Positions 16,387 through 24,093 of a stretch of DNA of 64,000 bases are shown here, piece by piece (the first letter of the stretch is position 1; each line of letters begins with the position of its first letter). Under the pieces are notes generated by a model. It ran no database searches. It saw only the letters and a program-made list of their open reading frames with translations, and was not told the DNA's origin. The position numbers and the translations under genes were made by a program. The stretch is taken from assembly GCA_020845635.1 (NCBI GenBank), contig JADLFI010000042.1, positions 1 through 64,000 of the forward strand. The letters are read 5' to 3'. The DNA comes from Bacteroidia bacterium. GTDB lineage: Bacteria; Bacteroidota; Bacteroidia; UBA4408.

Positions 16387-18270
16387 ATGAATACACAAAC
16401 AGGTAAAATTAATGTTCAAACGGAAAATATTTTTCCGATAATTAAAAAGTTTCTTTACAGCGACCATGAAATATTTTTGCGCGAATTAGTAAGCAATGCA
16501 GTAGATGCCACACAAAAGCTAAAGGCATTAAGTGCGCTTGGCGAGGCCAAAGGCGAGATAGGAGATACAACCATTGAAGTATCGGTTGATAAAGATGCCA
16601 AAACCATTACTATTGCTGATAAAGGAATAGGTATGACAGCCGAAGAAATTGAGAAGTATATTACTCAGATTGCTTTTAGCGGTGCTACCGAATTTATTGA
16701 TAAATACAAAGACAAGACTCCGGAAGCCGGTGCTATTATTGGGCATTTTGGTTTAGGATTTTACTCTGCTTTTATGGTAGCTAAGCGAGTAGAAATATTC
16801 TCTTTATCGTATAAAGAAAATGCAGAGGCTGTACACTGGAGCTGTGAGGGAAGCCCTGAATACATTATAGAGAAAGGCGATAAGAGCGAAAGAGGAACAA
16901 CCATTGTACTTCATATTGCCGAAGATTCTGAAGAGTTTTTGGAGCAAAGTAGAATTGAAAACTTATTGAAAAAATATTGTAAGTTTTTACCTGTATCTAT
17001 AAAATTTGGAACACGCAAAGAGTATAATACAGTTGACGAGAAGGAAGTTGAAACCGAGGTTGATAATATTATAAATAACACTAGTCCGGCATGGACAAGA
17101 AAGCCTTCAGAACTTAAGGAAGAGGATTATAAAGCTTTTTACCACGAGTTGTATCCGATGAACTTTGAAGAGCCTCTGTTTCATATTCATCTAAATGTTG
17201 ATTATCCCTTTAACCTTACCGGAATCTTATTTTTCCCGAAATTAAAGAAAACCTTAGAAGTACAGAAAGATAAAATTCAGTTGTACTGTAATCAGGTTTT
17301 TGTTACCGATTCGGTAGAGAATATTGTTCCTGATTTCTTAACTTTATTAAGAGGAGTAATTGACTCACCGGATATCCCGTTAAACGTGTCGAGAAGCTAC
17401 TTGCAGGCCGATGCTAATGTGAAAAAGATTTCGGGACACATTACTAAAAAGGTAGCCGATAAGTTGGAAGAATTATATAAAAACGACCGTAAGGATTATG
17501 AATCTAAATGGGATGATTTAAAGATTTTTATACAATACGGTATGTTGGCCGAAGAAAAGTTTTATGAGAGAGCATCAAAGTTTAATTTATTTAAAAACAC
17601 TAAAGGCGAGTATTACACATTTGAAGAGTTAAGCAATAAACTAAAGCCATTGCAAACTAATAAAGATAATAAACTGATTGTGTTGTACACAAATAATGCA
17701 AGTGAGCAGCATGCCTTTGTTGAGAAAGCTCTTGAGAAAGGGTATGAGGTAATGGTAATGGATAGCCCTTTAGAGGCTCATTTTATTGATTTGTTAGAAA
17801 GAAAAAATAGTGATGTAAGTTTTGCACGTATTGACTCAAACACTATTGATAAGTTAATTAATAAAGAAGATGCTTTACCAAGTAGGCTGAGCGAGAAGGA
17901 GCAAAATGATTTGAAACCTGTAATTGAAGGCGTATTACCTGATAAAAAATTTGCCGTAGTGTTTGAGAGTTTAAGCCAAGACGACCAGCCTATGCAAATA
18001 ACCAATCCGGAGTTTATGCGCAGAATGAAAGAGATGCAGGCTTTAGGTGGTGGGATGAGTGGTTTTTATGGTTCCATGCCTGAAATGTATAATTTGGTAG
18101 TAAATAGCAACCATGCTTTGATTAATAAGGCAGTAAAAGAGAGTGATGAGAATAAGAAGAAAGAAATATTGAAGCAGGCATCAGATTTAGCTCTACTATC
18201 GCAAAATTTATTGAAAGGCGAGGATTTAACCAAATTCATTAAGCGAAGTTTTGAAATAATTACTCAATAG
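16387..18270 (+). CDS. htpG: molecular chaperone HtpG (Hsp90)
   Basis: ATP-dependent Hsp90 chaperone in the cytoplasm. The 627-aa protein has the GHKL ATPase domain (LRELVSNAVDATQKL, ADKGIGMTAEEIEKYI, IGHFGLGFYSAFMVA), the middle domain with LNVSRSYLQADANVKKI, and the C-terminal dimerisation domain. The start at ATG 16387 gives the classical N-terminus with GKINVQTENIFPI. No perfect TAnnTTTG element or known heat-shock operator was seen in the 86 bases between the preceding terminator and the start. A strong terminator follows, so it is probably monocistronic. Confidence 0.97.
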   Translation: MNTQTGKINVQTENIFPIIKKFLYSDHEIFLRELVSNAVDATQKLKALSALGEAKGEIGDTTIEVSVDKDAKTITIADKGIGMTAEEIEKYITQIAFSGATEFIDKYKDKTPEAGAIIGHFGLGFYSAFMVAKRVEIFSLSYKENAEAVHWSCEGSPEYIIEKGDKSERGTTIVLHIAEDSEEFLEQSRIENLLKKYCKFLPVSIKFGTRKEYNTVDEKEVETEVDNIINNTSPAWTRKPSELKEEDYKAFYHELYPMNFEEPLFHIHLNVDYPFNLTGILFFPKLKKTLEVQKDKIQLYCNQVFVTDSVENIVPDFLTLLRGVIDSPDIPLNVSRSYLQADANVKKISGHITKKVADKLEELYKNDRKDYESKWDDLKIFIQYGMLAEEKFYERASKFNLFKNTKGEYYTFEELSNKLKPLQTNKDNKLIVLYTNNASEQHAFVEKALEKGYEVMVMDSPLEAHFIDLLERKNSDVSFARIDSNTIDKLINKEDALPSRLSEKEQNDLKPVIEGVLPDKKFAVVFESLSQDDQPMQITNPEFMRRMKEMQALGGGMSGFYGSMPEMYNLVVNSNHALINKAVKESDENKKKEILKQASDLALLSQNLLKGEDLTKFIKRSFEIITQ

Positions 18271-18292
18271 TTTTAATTAAATTATTTTCGGG

Positions 18293-18318
18293 AAGGTCTG
18301 TGAAAACTCACAGACCTT
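18293..18318 (+). terminator. rho-independent terminator after htpG
   Basis: 11-bp stem AAGGTCTGTGA / TCACAGACCTT, AAAC loop, followed by TTTTG. It lies 22 bases after the htpG stop. Confidence 0.88.
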
Positions 18319-18620
18319 TTTTGTGATTTATTGCTTAATCATAAAAGAATAATAATGACTATTAGCCTATGGTTTTATGAAATATTTATGATGAGATTTT
18401 TATAAGTGTAACATTATTTCAAAGGAGAATATTTTTCAACTTTATTTAGTTGTGCTTAACACAAAGCAAAAATTTAAAATTACTTATTCAATATGGTTTA
18501 CTCGGGATACACGCAAAAAAATAAGTAATGCAAGGTGTCTAAGAACTTGCTTTTAGTGACATAAGTATGACATTTATAATATTTTACCATCTTTATTTAG
18601 AATAACTACTAATAAGCAAA

Positions 18621-18628
18621 TAAATTTG
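18621..18628 (+). promoter_or_regulatory. promoter -7 element (TAAATTTG) for the SMR/NDH-2 operon
   Basis: Exact TAnnTTTG. It overlaps an in-frame TTG at 18626, so ATG 18641 is chosen as the start. The leader would be only about 6 bases. Confidence 0.55.
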
Positions 18629-18640
18629 CCAAACAAACCT

Positions 18641-18967
18641 ATGAATTGGATTATTCTAATATTAGCAGGATTTTGTGAAGTAGCCTTTACTTTTTGTTTG
18701 GAGAAGGCCAAGCACCACAACGGAATGACAATGTATATGTGGTATGCCGGTTTTGCCATTGCTTTATCCTTAAGCATGTATTTACTGATTAAAGCTATTG
18801 AAACTATTCCAATAAGTACAGCTTATACAGTTTGGACCGGTATAGGTGCTGTGGGTACTGTTTTAATAAGTATATTCTTTTTTAAAGAGCCTACCAGTTT
18901 TATACAGTTATTTTTTCTGACTATATTAATAGGTGCCATTATAGGTTTGAGAATTGTTTCACATTAA
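18641..18967 (+). CDS. small multidrug resistance (SMR) family transporter
   Basis: A 108-aa inner-membrane protein with four predicted transmembrane helices, the length and layout of EmrE/SugE-type dual-topology exporters. The essential membrane glutamate is visible in ILAGFCEVAFTF (E13). The family helix-3 signature is IPISTAYTVWTGIGAVGT. Whether it is a Gdx-type guanidinium exporter or a Qac-type multidrug exporter is not decided by the visible residues, and no guanidine riboswitch is recognisable upstream. It is 11 bases from the NDH-2 gene and probably co-transcribed with it. Confidence 0.87.
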   Translation: MNWIILILAGFCEVAFTFCLEKAKHHNGMTMYMWYAGFAIALSLSMYLLIKAIETIPISTAYTVWTGIGAVGTVLISIFFFKEPTSFIQLFFLTILIGAIIGLRIVSH

Positions 18968-18978
18968 TAATTTACGCT

Positions 18979-20247
18979 ATGGCCAAAAAGGTTGTAATTG
19001 CAGGTGGAGGTTTTGCAGGATTTAATCTTGCAAAAAATTTAGGAAACACTAATTATGAGGTAGTGTTAATAGATAGAGATAATTACATTTTTTTTCCTCC
19101 ATTATTATATCAGGTAGCAACAGGTTTCTTAGAACCATCAAGTATAAGTTATCCATATCGCAAAATGTTGCGCAATATGCCCAATATTCATTTTAAAATG
19201 GGAGAGATTGTACGCATATTGCCAGATCAAAACATCATAGAACTTAATATTGGGAAAATTGATTATGATTATTTGGTTTTAGCCACAGGTACCGAAACTA
19301 ATTATTTTGGATTGGAGAATGTGAGAAAAAACGCTATTCCTATGAAAACTATTAATGATGCTTTGGATATGCGAAATTACATTCTAAAGCAATTAGAATC
19401 GGCAACAACATTCTTGCACGATAAAGAAAAATTGAAAAGAACTTTATCTATTGTGATTGCCGGTGGAGGTCCAACGGGTGTTGAAATATCGGGAATGTTG
19501 GCCGAGATGAAAGCCTCTGTATTGCGAAAAGATTATCCGGAATTTAATAATACAGGTGTTCGCGGTGATATTTATTTGGTTGACGGGCTACCCCAATTAC
19601 TCAGCCCAATGAGTAAGAAATCGCAAGAGAATACCTATAATAGTTTAAAAAAACTAGGAGTTAATATTATTTTAAACTCGCAAGTAAAAGATTATACCGA
19701 TGGTAAAGTTATATTAAGCAATGGGCAAATCATAGAAACTGACAATTTAATCTGGACGGCCGGTGTTATAGCACAGAAATTTGAGGGCTTGCCGGATAGT
19801 TATTATGGAAGAGGAAATAGATTAATATGTGATGAGTTTAACAAGGTTAAAGGTACAGAAAATATATACGCCATTGGCGATACATGTTTGCAAACACATG
19901 AAGCTAAATTTGCTCATGGCCACCCTCAAGTGGCCCAGGTGGCTTTGCAGCAAGGAAAAAATATGTCATTAAATTTTAAAAGAATGTCAGGGCAAAAACC
20001 AATAAAAGCTTTTGAATATAACGATAAGGGATCAATGGCTATTATTGGTCGCAATAAGGCAGTAGTGGATATTCCACCGGGTATTCATTTTAAAGGTTTT
20101 GTAGCCTGGTTTATATGGATATTTATACACCTGGTATCGCTGGTACATTACCGCAACAAGATTACCACTTTATATAACTGGGTTGGATCATACTTTACCA
20201 AGGATCAGGCATTGCGCATGTTGATAAGGCCTGTGAGAAAGCAATAG
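18979..20247 (+). CDS. ndh: type II NADH dehydrogenase (NDH-2)
   Basis: A non-proton-pumping, membrane-associated flavoprotein passing electrons from NADH to quinone. The 422-aa protein has the FAD-binding motif KKVVIAGGGFAGFNLAKNL, the NAD-binding motif SIVIAGGGPTGVEISG, the FAD-site sequence NIYAIGDTC, and a C-terminal amphipathic/hydrophobic region (VAWFIWIFIHLVSLVHY) matching the NDH-2 membrane anchor. The PPLLYQVATGFLEP segment is typical of the family. It sits just downstream of the SMR exporter gene. The next gene is convergent. Confidence 0.92.
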   Translation: MAKKVVIAGGGFAGFNLAKNLGNTNYEVVLIDRDNYIFFPPLLYQVATGFLEPSSISYPYRKMLRNMPNIHFKMGEIVRILPDQNIIELNIGKIDYDYLVLATGTETNYFGLENVRKNAIPMKTINDALDMRNYILKQLESATTFLHDKEKLKRTLSIVIAGGGPTGVEISGMLAEMKASVLRKDYPEFNNTGVRGDIYLVDGLPQLLSPMSKKSQENTYNSLKKLGVNIILNSQVKDYTDGKVILSNGQIIETDNLIWTAGVIAQKFEGLPDSYYGRGNRLICDEFNKVKGTENIYAIGDTCLQTHEAKFAHGHPQVAQVALQQGKNMSLNFKRMSGQKPIKAFEYNDKGSMAIIGRNKAVVDIPPGIHFKGFVAWFIWIFIHLVSLVHYRNKITTLYNWVGSYFTKDQALRMLIRPVRKQ

Positions 20248-20303
20248 AGCTTTAAAACAAAGATTTTAAGAAAATAACAATGAATAATTTGTAAATATTT
20301 TAT

Positions 20304-21593
20304 TTACAAACTCCAATAAGTAAGGTTATTAATTTGACCTCTGTAAATTCCTTTGATATCAACCAATACCGCGTCAGGCTTCATCAGAGATTTAAAATAA
20401 TTTTCGTTAAGTAATTTGTAAGGCGCATGGCTAACAGCCACAACAACTGCATCGTAATTATTATTAGGTTTTTCAATTAAACCAAAACCATATTCGTGCA
20501 TAAGTTCGTCAGACTCAGCATGTGGGTCAACTACTTCTACATTTACACCGAAGGTTTTTAACTCTTTGATAACGTCTGCTACTTTACTGTTTCGAATGTC
20601 GCTAACATCTTCTTTAAAAGTAGCTCCCATAACCAACACCACACAGTCGTTTAAATTTTTCTTGGCAGCCGATAATTTTTTTACTGTTTGGGCAGCAATG
20701 TATGCACCCATAGAGTCGTTAATATAACGCCCACTGTTGATTATTTTAGAGTGATATCCTAAGGATTCGGCTTTGTAGGTTAAATAATAAGGGTCAACCC
20801 CTATACAATGCCCGCCTACCAATCCCGGGTAGAATTTTAAGAAGTTCCATTTGGTGCCTGCTGCTTGTAAAACCTCATAAGTATTTATACCCATTTTACT
20901 GAAAATCATAGAAAGTTCATTCATCAAGGCAATGTTTACATCGCGTTGGGTATTTTCTATAATTTTAGCGGCTTCGGCAACTTTTATAGACGAGGCAATA
21001 TGCACTCCCGGTTCAACAATTATTTTATAAACATTGGCTATTGTCTGTGCTGAATCATTATCGCACCCAGAAACTACCTTCAATATTTTAGTAATGGTAT
21101 GCTCTTTATCTCCCGGATTAATGCGTTCAGGAGAGTATCCTACTTTGAAATCAGTATTAAATTTAAGACCCGATACTTCTTCCAATACCGGAATACAATC
21201 TTCTTCGGTACAACCCGGATAAACGGTACTTTCGTAAACCACAAAATCACCTTTTTTAAGGGCTTTTCCTACCGACTTGGAAGCACCAATCAAAGGTTTT
21301 AAATCAGGCAAATTGTGATCATCAATAGGAGTGGGAACAGCCACAATAAAAAATCGGGCTTCACGCAATTCTTCAATTGATGTGGTAAATTTAATATCAC
21401 AATCTATAAAGGCTTCCGGTTCAAGCTCCTGGCTTGGGTCTATACCCTGTTTCATCATATTTACTCTTTGCTCATTAATGTCAAAACCTATGACTGAAAC
21501 TTTTTTAGCAAAGGCTAGTGCAATAGGAAGTCCAACATAACCTAAACCTATTACTGCTACTTTTGCTTCTTTTTTTAATATACTATTATACAT
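20304..21593 (-). CDS. nucleotide-sugar dehydrogenase (UDP-HexNAc 6-dehydrogenase, TviB/WbpO-like)
   Basis: Oxidises the C6 hydroxyl of a UDP-sugar to the uronic acid, supplying surface polysaccharide precursors. From ATG 21593 it is 429 aa: NAD-binding AVIGLGYVGLPIALAFA, VAVPTPIDDHNLPD, YESTVYPGCTEE, the central KVAEAAKIIENTQRDVNIAL helix, the active-site Cys in GLVGGHCIGVDPYYLT, and C-terminal GATFKEDVSDIRNSK. The YESTVYPG and QRDVNIAL forms fit the UDP-N-acetylhexosamine group better than UDP-glucose enzymes. An upstream extension to 21707 is rejected. An AGAGGAG sequence (21605-21599) lies 5 bases before the ATG, an unusual Shine-Dalgarno for this phylum. No other polysaccharide gene adjoins it. 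Confidence 0.9.
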   Translation of the reverse strand: MYNSILKKEAKVAVIGLGYVGLPIALAFAKKVSVIGFDINEQRVNMMKQGIDPSQELEPEAFIDCDIKFTTSIEELREARFFIVAVPTPIDDHNLPDLKPLIGASKSVGKALKKGDFVVYESTVYPGCTEEDCIPVLEEVSGLKFNTDFKVGYSPERINPGDKEHTITKILKVVSGCDNDSAQTIANVYKIIVEPGVHIASSIKVAEAAKIIENTQRDVNIALMNELSMIFSKMGINTYEVLQAAGTKWNFLKFYPGLVGGHCIGVDPYYLTYKAESLGYHSKIINSGRYINDSMGAYIAAQTVKKLSAAKKNLNDCVVLVMGATFKEDVSDIRNSKVADVIKELKTFGVNVEVVDPHAESDELMHEYGFGLIEKPNNNYDAVVVAVSHAPYKLLNENYFKSLMKPDAVLVDIKGIYRGQINNLTYWSL

Positions 21594-21680
21594 ATCTACT
21601 CCTCTGAGTTTTTTATTTGAAGTCGGCAAATTTCGTAAAAAAATAGAATTATTAAAAAGAAAAATATAGTTTTTGTGCTT

Positions 21681-21688
21681 TATCTTTG
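21681..21688 (+). promoter_or_regulatory. promoter -7 element (TATCTTTG) for the OsmC-family gene
   Basis: Exact TAnnTTTG. An in-frame TTG at 21686 lies within it, so ATG 21713 is the likely start. Confidence 0.6.
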
Positions 21689-21712
21689 CAGAAACAATGT
21701 ACAACAACTAAT

Positions 21713-22117
21713 ATGGCCACTTCAGAGATTACTTATTTAGGCAATTTACGAACAGAATCAACACATTTGGCTTCTTCAAGCAAAATTGTTACCGATGCTC
21801 CGGTAGATAACCATGGCAAAGGCGAGGCCTTTAGTCCTACAGATTTAATGAGTAACGCTCTTGGTTGCTGTATGCTTACCATTATGGGAATTGCAGCCAA
21901 CACACATCATTTTAACATTGAAGGAACAAAAGTTATCATTACTAAAATAATGCAATCAAACCCACGTAGAGTGGCCGAAATAGTAGTAGAGTTTAATTTT
22001 CCTGCCAATAACTACTCTGCTAAGGAAAAAACTATTATTGAACACGCAGCAAAGACTTGCCCTGTGGCTTTAAGTCTGCACCCTGATATTAAGCAAACAA
22101 TTACTTTTAATTATTGA
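21713..22117 (+). CDS. OsmC/Ohr-family protein
   Basis: A 134-aa member of the OsmC family, dimeric thiol-dependent hydroperoxide reductases. The two conserved redox cysteines are present in SNALGCCMLTIMG (C52 or C53) and AAKTCPVALSL (C116). The layout with SPTDLMSNALG and the C-terminal VALSLHPDI is like the YhfA/OsmC subgroup. Substrate and reductant are not determined. It is divergent from the nucleotide-sugar dehydrogenase and convergent with the GH13 gene, overlapping its end by 11 bases. Confidence 0.9.
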   Translation: MATSEITYLGNLRTESTHLASSSKIVTDAPVDNHGKGEAFSPTDLMSNALGCCMLTIMGIAANTHHFNIEGTKVIITKIMQSNPRRVAEIVVEFNFPANNYSAKEKTIIEHAAKTCPVALSLHPDIKQTITFNY

Positions 22118-23948
22118 TTAATTCAAGAATTAAGGTTTGGTAAGGGTTTAGATTTACTTGGGAGTCAATCTTAATTCGCTCATTGTTAATGATATTTATG
22201 GCCTCTTGGCAGTTTTCAATCATTTCTTTATAGCGTTTAGTATTTTCGCTTATTGGTTTGTTATTGGTGTTCATAATAACCATAACTTTTTTATTCGAAT
22301 GATATCTGAAATATACGTAAACACCATTTTCAGGCACAAACTGTTTTAATTGTCCTTGGGTTAGTGCCTCGCAGTTTTTTCTGTAATGTGCTATTTTTTT
22401 AATATAGTTAACAGCCTCATTTTCACGATTGTTTCTGTTTTCTTCTTTAAACTTGTTAGCTTTATCTTCAGGCCATCCTCCCGGAAAGTCAATCCGAACC
22501 TTGGCATCAGGATTACTCCAGGCCTGCATCATTATTTCGGTACCGTAAAACATTGAAGGAATACCACGCATGGTAAGTAGAAAAGCAATACCTGATTTGA
22601 ATTTATCCATATTTCCGCCAATCATGGAAGAAAATCGACTTAAATCATGATTGTCCAGAAAAATAACATTATTGAAAGGATTTTGATATAAAAAATCTTG
22701 CGCAAGGGTATAGTAGATACGTGCTGCACCATCTGTCCAACTAAAATCTTTGGTAAGGGCGTCATTAATAGCATAGTAAAGTTCAAAATCAATGCAGCCC
22801 GGCATATTACCTTGGTTATTTTGATTCATTTGGTTCTCAGTAAAGCGTGCTTGAATGGCTTGCCCATGTTCCCACACCTCACCAAAAACAGTAAATTTTG
22901 GGTATTCATTTTTAATTCGATGTATCCAGTTTTTCATAAAGTCCTGATCAGGGTAAGCCCAAGTATCCACCCTAAAAGCATCAATTTGGCAATTTTCAAT
23001 CCACCAAATGGAATTTTGAATAAGATAATCGGCCATGAATATATTTTTTTGATTAATATCAGGCATATGTTTGTCAAACCAAGCATTTTGCATTAGATTT
23101 TTATCATAATCAGAATGGTAAGGATCCATTAAAGTGGTAGCCCTGTAATTAGTTCTCGTAAAGTCTTTAAATTGATGAAAACATGTGCTGTCGGGCTGAT
23201 TTTTATATAAATAATGTTCATTTCCGCAGTGATTAAAAACAACATCCATAATTATTTTCATATCTTTACTATGCGCTGTGTTTACAAGGTTTTTATACTC
23301 ATTAATGGTTCCTAATCTGCTGTCAATTTTATAATGGTCGGTTATAGCATAACCATGATATGATTCAAAGGGTTGATTGTTTTGTTGAACAGGATTTAAC
23401 CATATAGCTGTAGCACCAAGTTCTTTAATATAATCTAGGTGTTGCGTTACTCCTTCAATATCACCACCATGGCGTGATAATACGCTGTCGCGCGAAATAG
23501 TTTTTTCATTACATTTTAAATCAATGTCATTGTTAGGATTGGCATTGGCAAACCTATCAGGCATTATTAAATAAATAAAATCATTTGTGCTTAAACCTTG
23601 ATAATTATTAGTACTGCGAGGCAGTAACTCATAATTAAACTTGATTGTTTTTTTATCGGTTACGAGTTTTATTTCATAGTTAGTTGCTTGAGCCTCATTT
23701 TCAATCTTTAGTTTAAGATATAAATAATTGGTATTGCTTTGAGGTGCAATTTCTTGTACCGTTATACCTTTTGGTGTTATTTCAACTCTGTTAATTTTAG
23801 GAATATTTTTTCCTTTTATAAGCAAACCCAAATGCTGATTTTTGAAACCAACCCACCAGTTTGGAGGGTCAACTCTTTCAATGTTTTGCGCATTAGTATG
23901 TCCTAGAGAAACAATAACAAAAAATAGCTTAAAAGCAATATTCTTCAT
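22107..23948 (-). CDS. exported alpha-amylase family (GH13) glycosidase
   Basis: A 613-aa protein with a signal peptide (FKLFFVIVSLGHTNAQ), an N-terminal beta-sandwich (about 21-115) like that of cyclomaltodextrinases/neopullulanases, the GH13 barrel, and a small C-terminal sandwich. Conserved regions: DVVFNH (235-240), DAFRVDTW with nucleophile D328, FGEVWEHG with acid/base E357, and FLDNHD with D435. It likely hydrolyses alpha-glucans in the periplasm or at the surface, comparable to SusA, but no SusC/SusD genes adjoin it. No exact -7 element was found upstream. Confidence 0.93.
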   Translation of the reverse strand: MKNIAFKLFFVIVSLGHTNAQNIERVDPPNWWVGFKNQHLGLLIKGKNIPKINRVEITPKGITVQEIAPQSNTNYLYLKLKIENEAQATNYEIKLVTDKKTIKFNYELLPRSTNNYQGLSTNDFIYLIMPDRFANANPNNDIDLKCNEKTISRDSVLSRHGGDIEGVTQHLDYIKELGATAIWLNPVQQNNQPFESYHGYAITDHYKIDSRLGTINEYKNLVNTAHSKDMKIIMDVVFNHCGNEHYLYKNQPDSTCFHQFKDFTRTNYRATTLMDPYHSDYDKNLMQNAWFDKHMPDINQKNIFMADYLIQNSIWWIENCQIDAFRVDTWAYPDQDFMKNWIHRIKNEYPKFTVFGEVWEHGQAIQARFTENQMNQNNQGNMPGCIDFELYYAINDALTKDFSWTDGAARIYYTLAQDFLYQNPFNNVIFLDNHDLSRFSSMIGGNMDKFKSGIAFLLTMRGIPSMFYGTEIMMQAWSNPDAKVRIDFPGGWPEDKANKFKEENRNNRENEAVNYIKKIAHYRKNCEALTQGQLKQFVPENGVYVYFRYHSNKKVMVIMNTNNKPISENTKRYKEMIENCQEAINIINNERIKIDSQVNLNPYQTLILELINN

Positions 23949-24051
23949 AAAATTAATTGAAATTATTAAGTAATTTTCCTGATATTGAAAACTGATTAAT
24001 TATAGCTTCATTAACAAGGCAAATATTACAAATATTAATAATAAAATTAAT

Positions 24052-24059
24052 TAATTTTG
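24052..24059 (+). promoter_or_regulatory. promoter -7 element (TAATTTTG) for the T9SS cargo gene
   Basis: Exact TAnnTTTG 34 bases before ATG 24094. It may drive the whole five-gene block to 31506. Confidence 0.55.
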
Positions 24060-24093
24060 CTTATTGGCATTTATTTTAAACGTAATAATTTGT

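Larger units (their letters stand above)
18271..18640. other. 370-bp intergenic region between htpG and the SMR gene
   Basis: It contains the htpG terminator (18293-18318) and the SMR -7 element (18621-18628). The roughly 300 bases between them are AT-rich and hold no reading frame or convincing RNA structure. A weak GCAAG/CTTGC stem at 18530-18550 is the only hairpin noted. Confidence 0.5.

Noticed and set aside
18530-18640. Guanidine riboswitch upstream of the SMR gene
   Set aside because: No recognisable conserved motif, and the predicted leader is only a few bases, too short for a riboswitch.
20288-20310. TTTGTAAAT/ATTTACAAA hairpin between ndh and the nucleotide-sugar dehydrogenase
   Set aside because: AT-only 9-bp stem with a single G-C pair, overlapping the minus-strand stop, and no T-run. 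Too weak to call a terminator.
22698-23096. 132-codon plus-strand frame
   Set aside because: It lies wholly within the GH13 gene, which has all catalytic motifs on the other strand.
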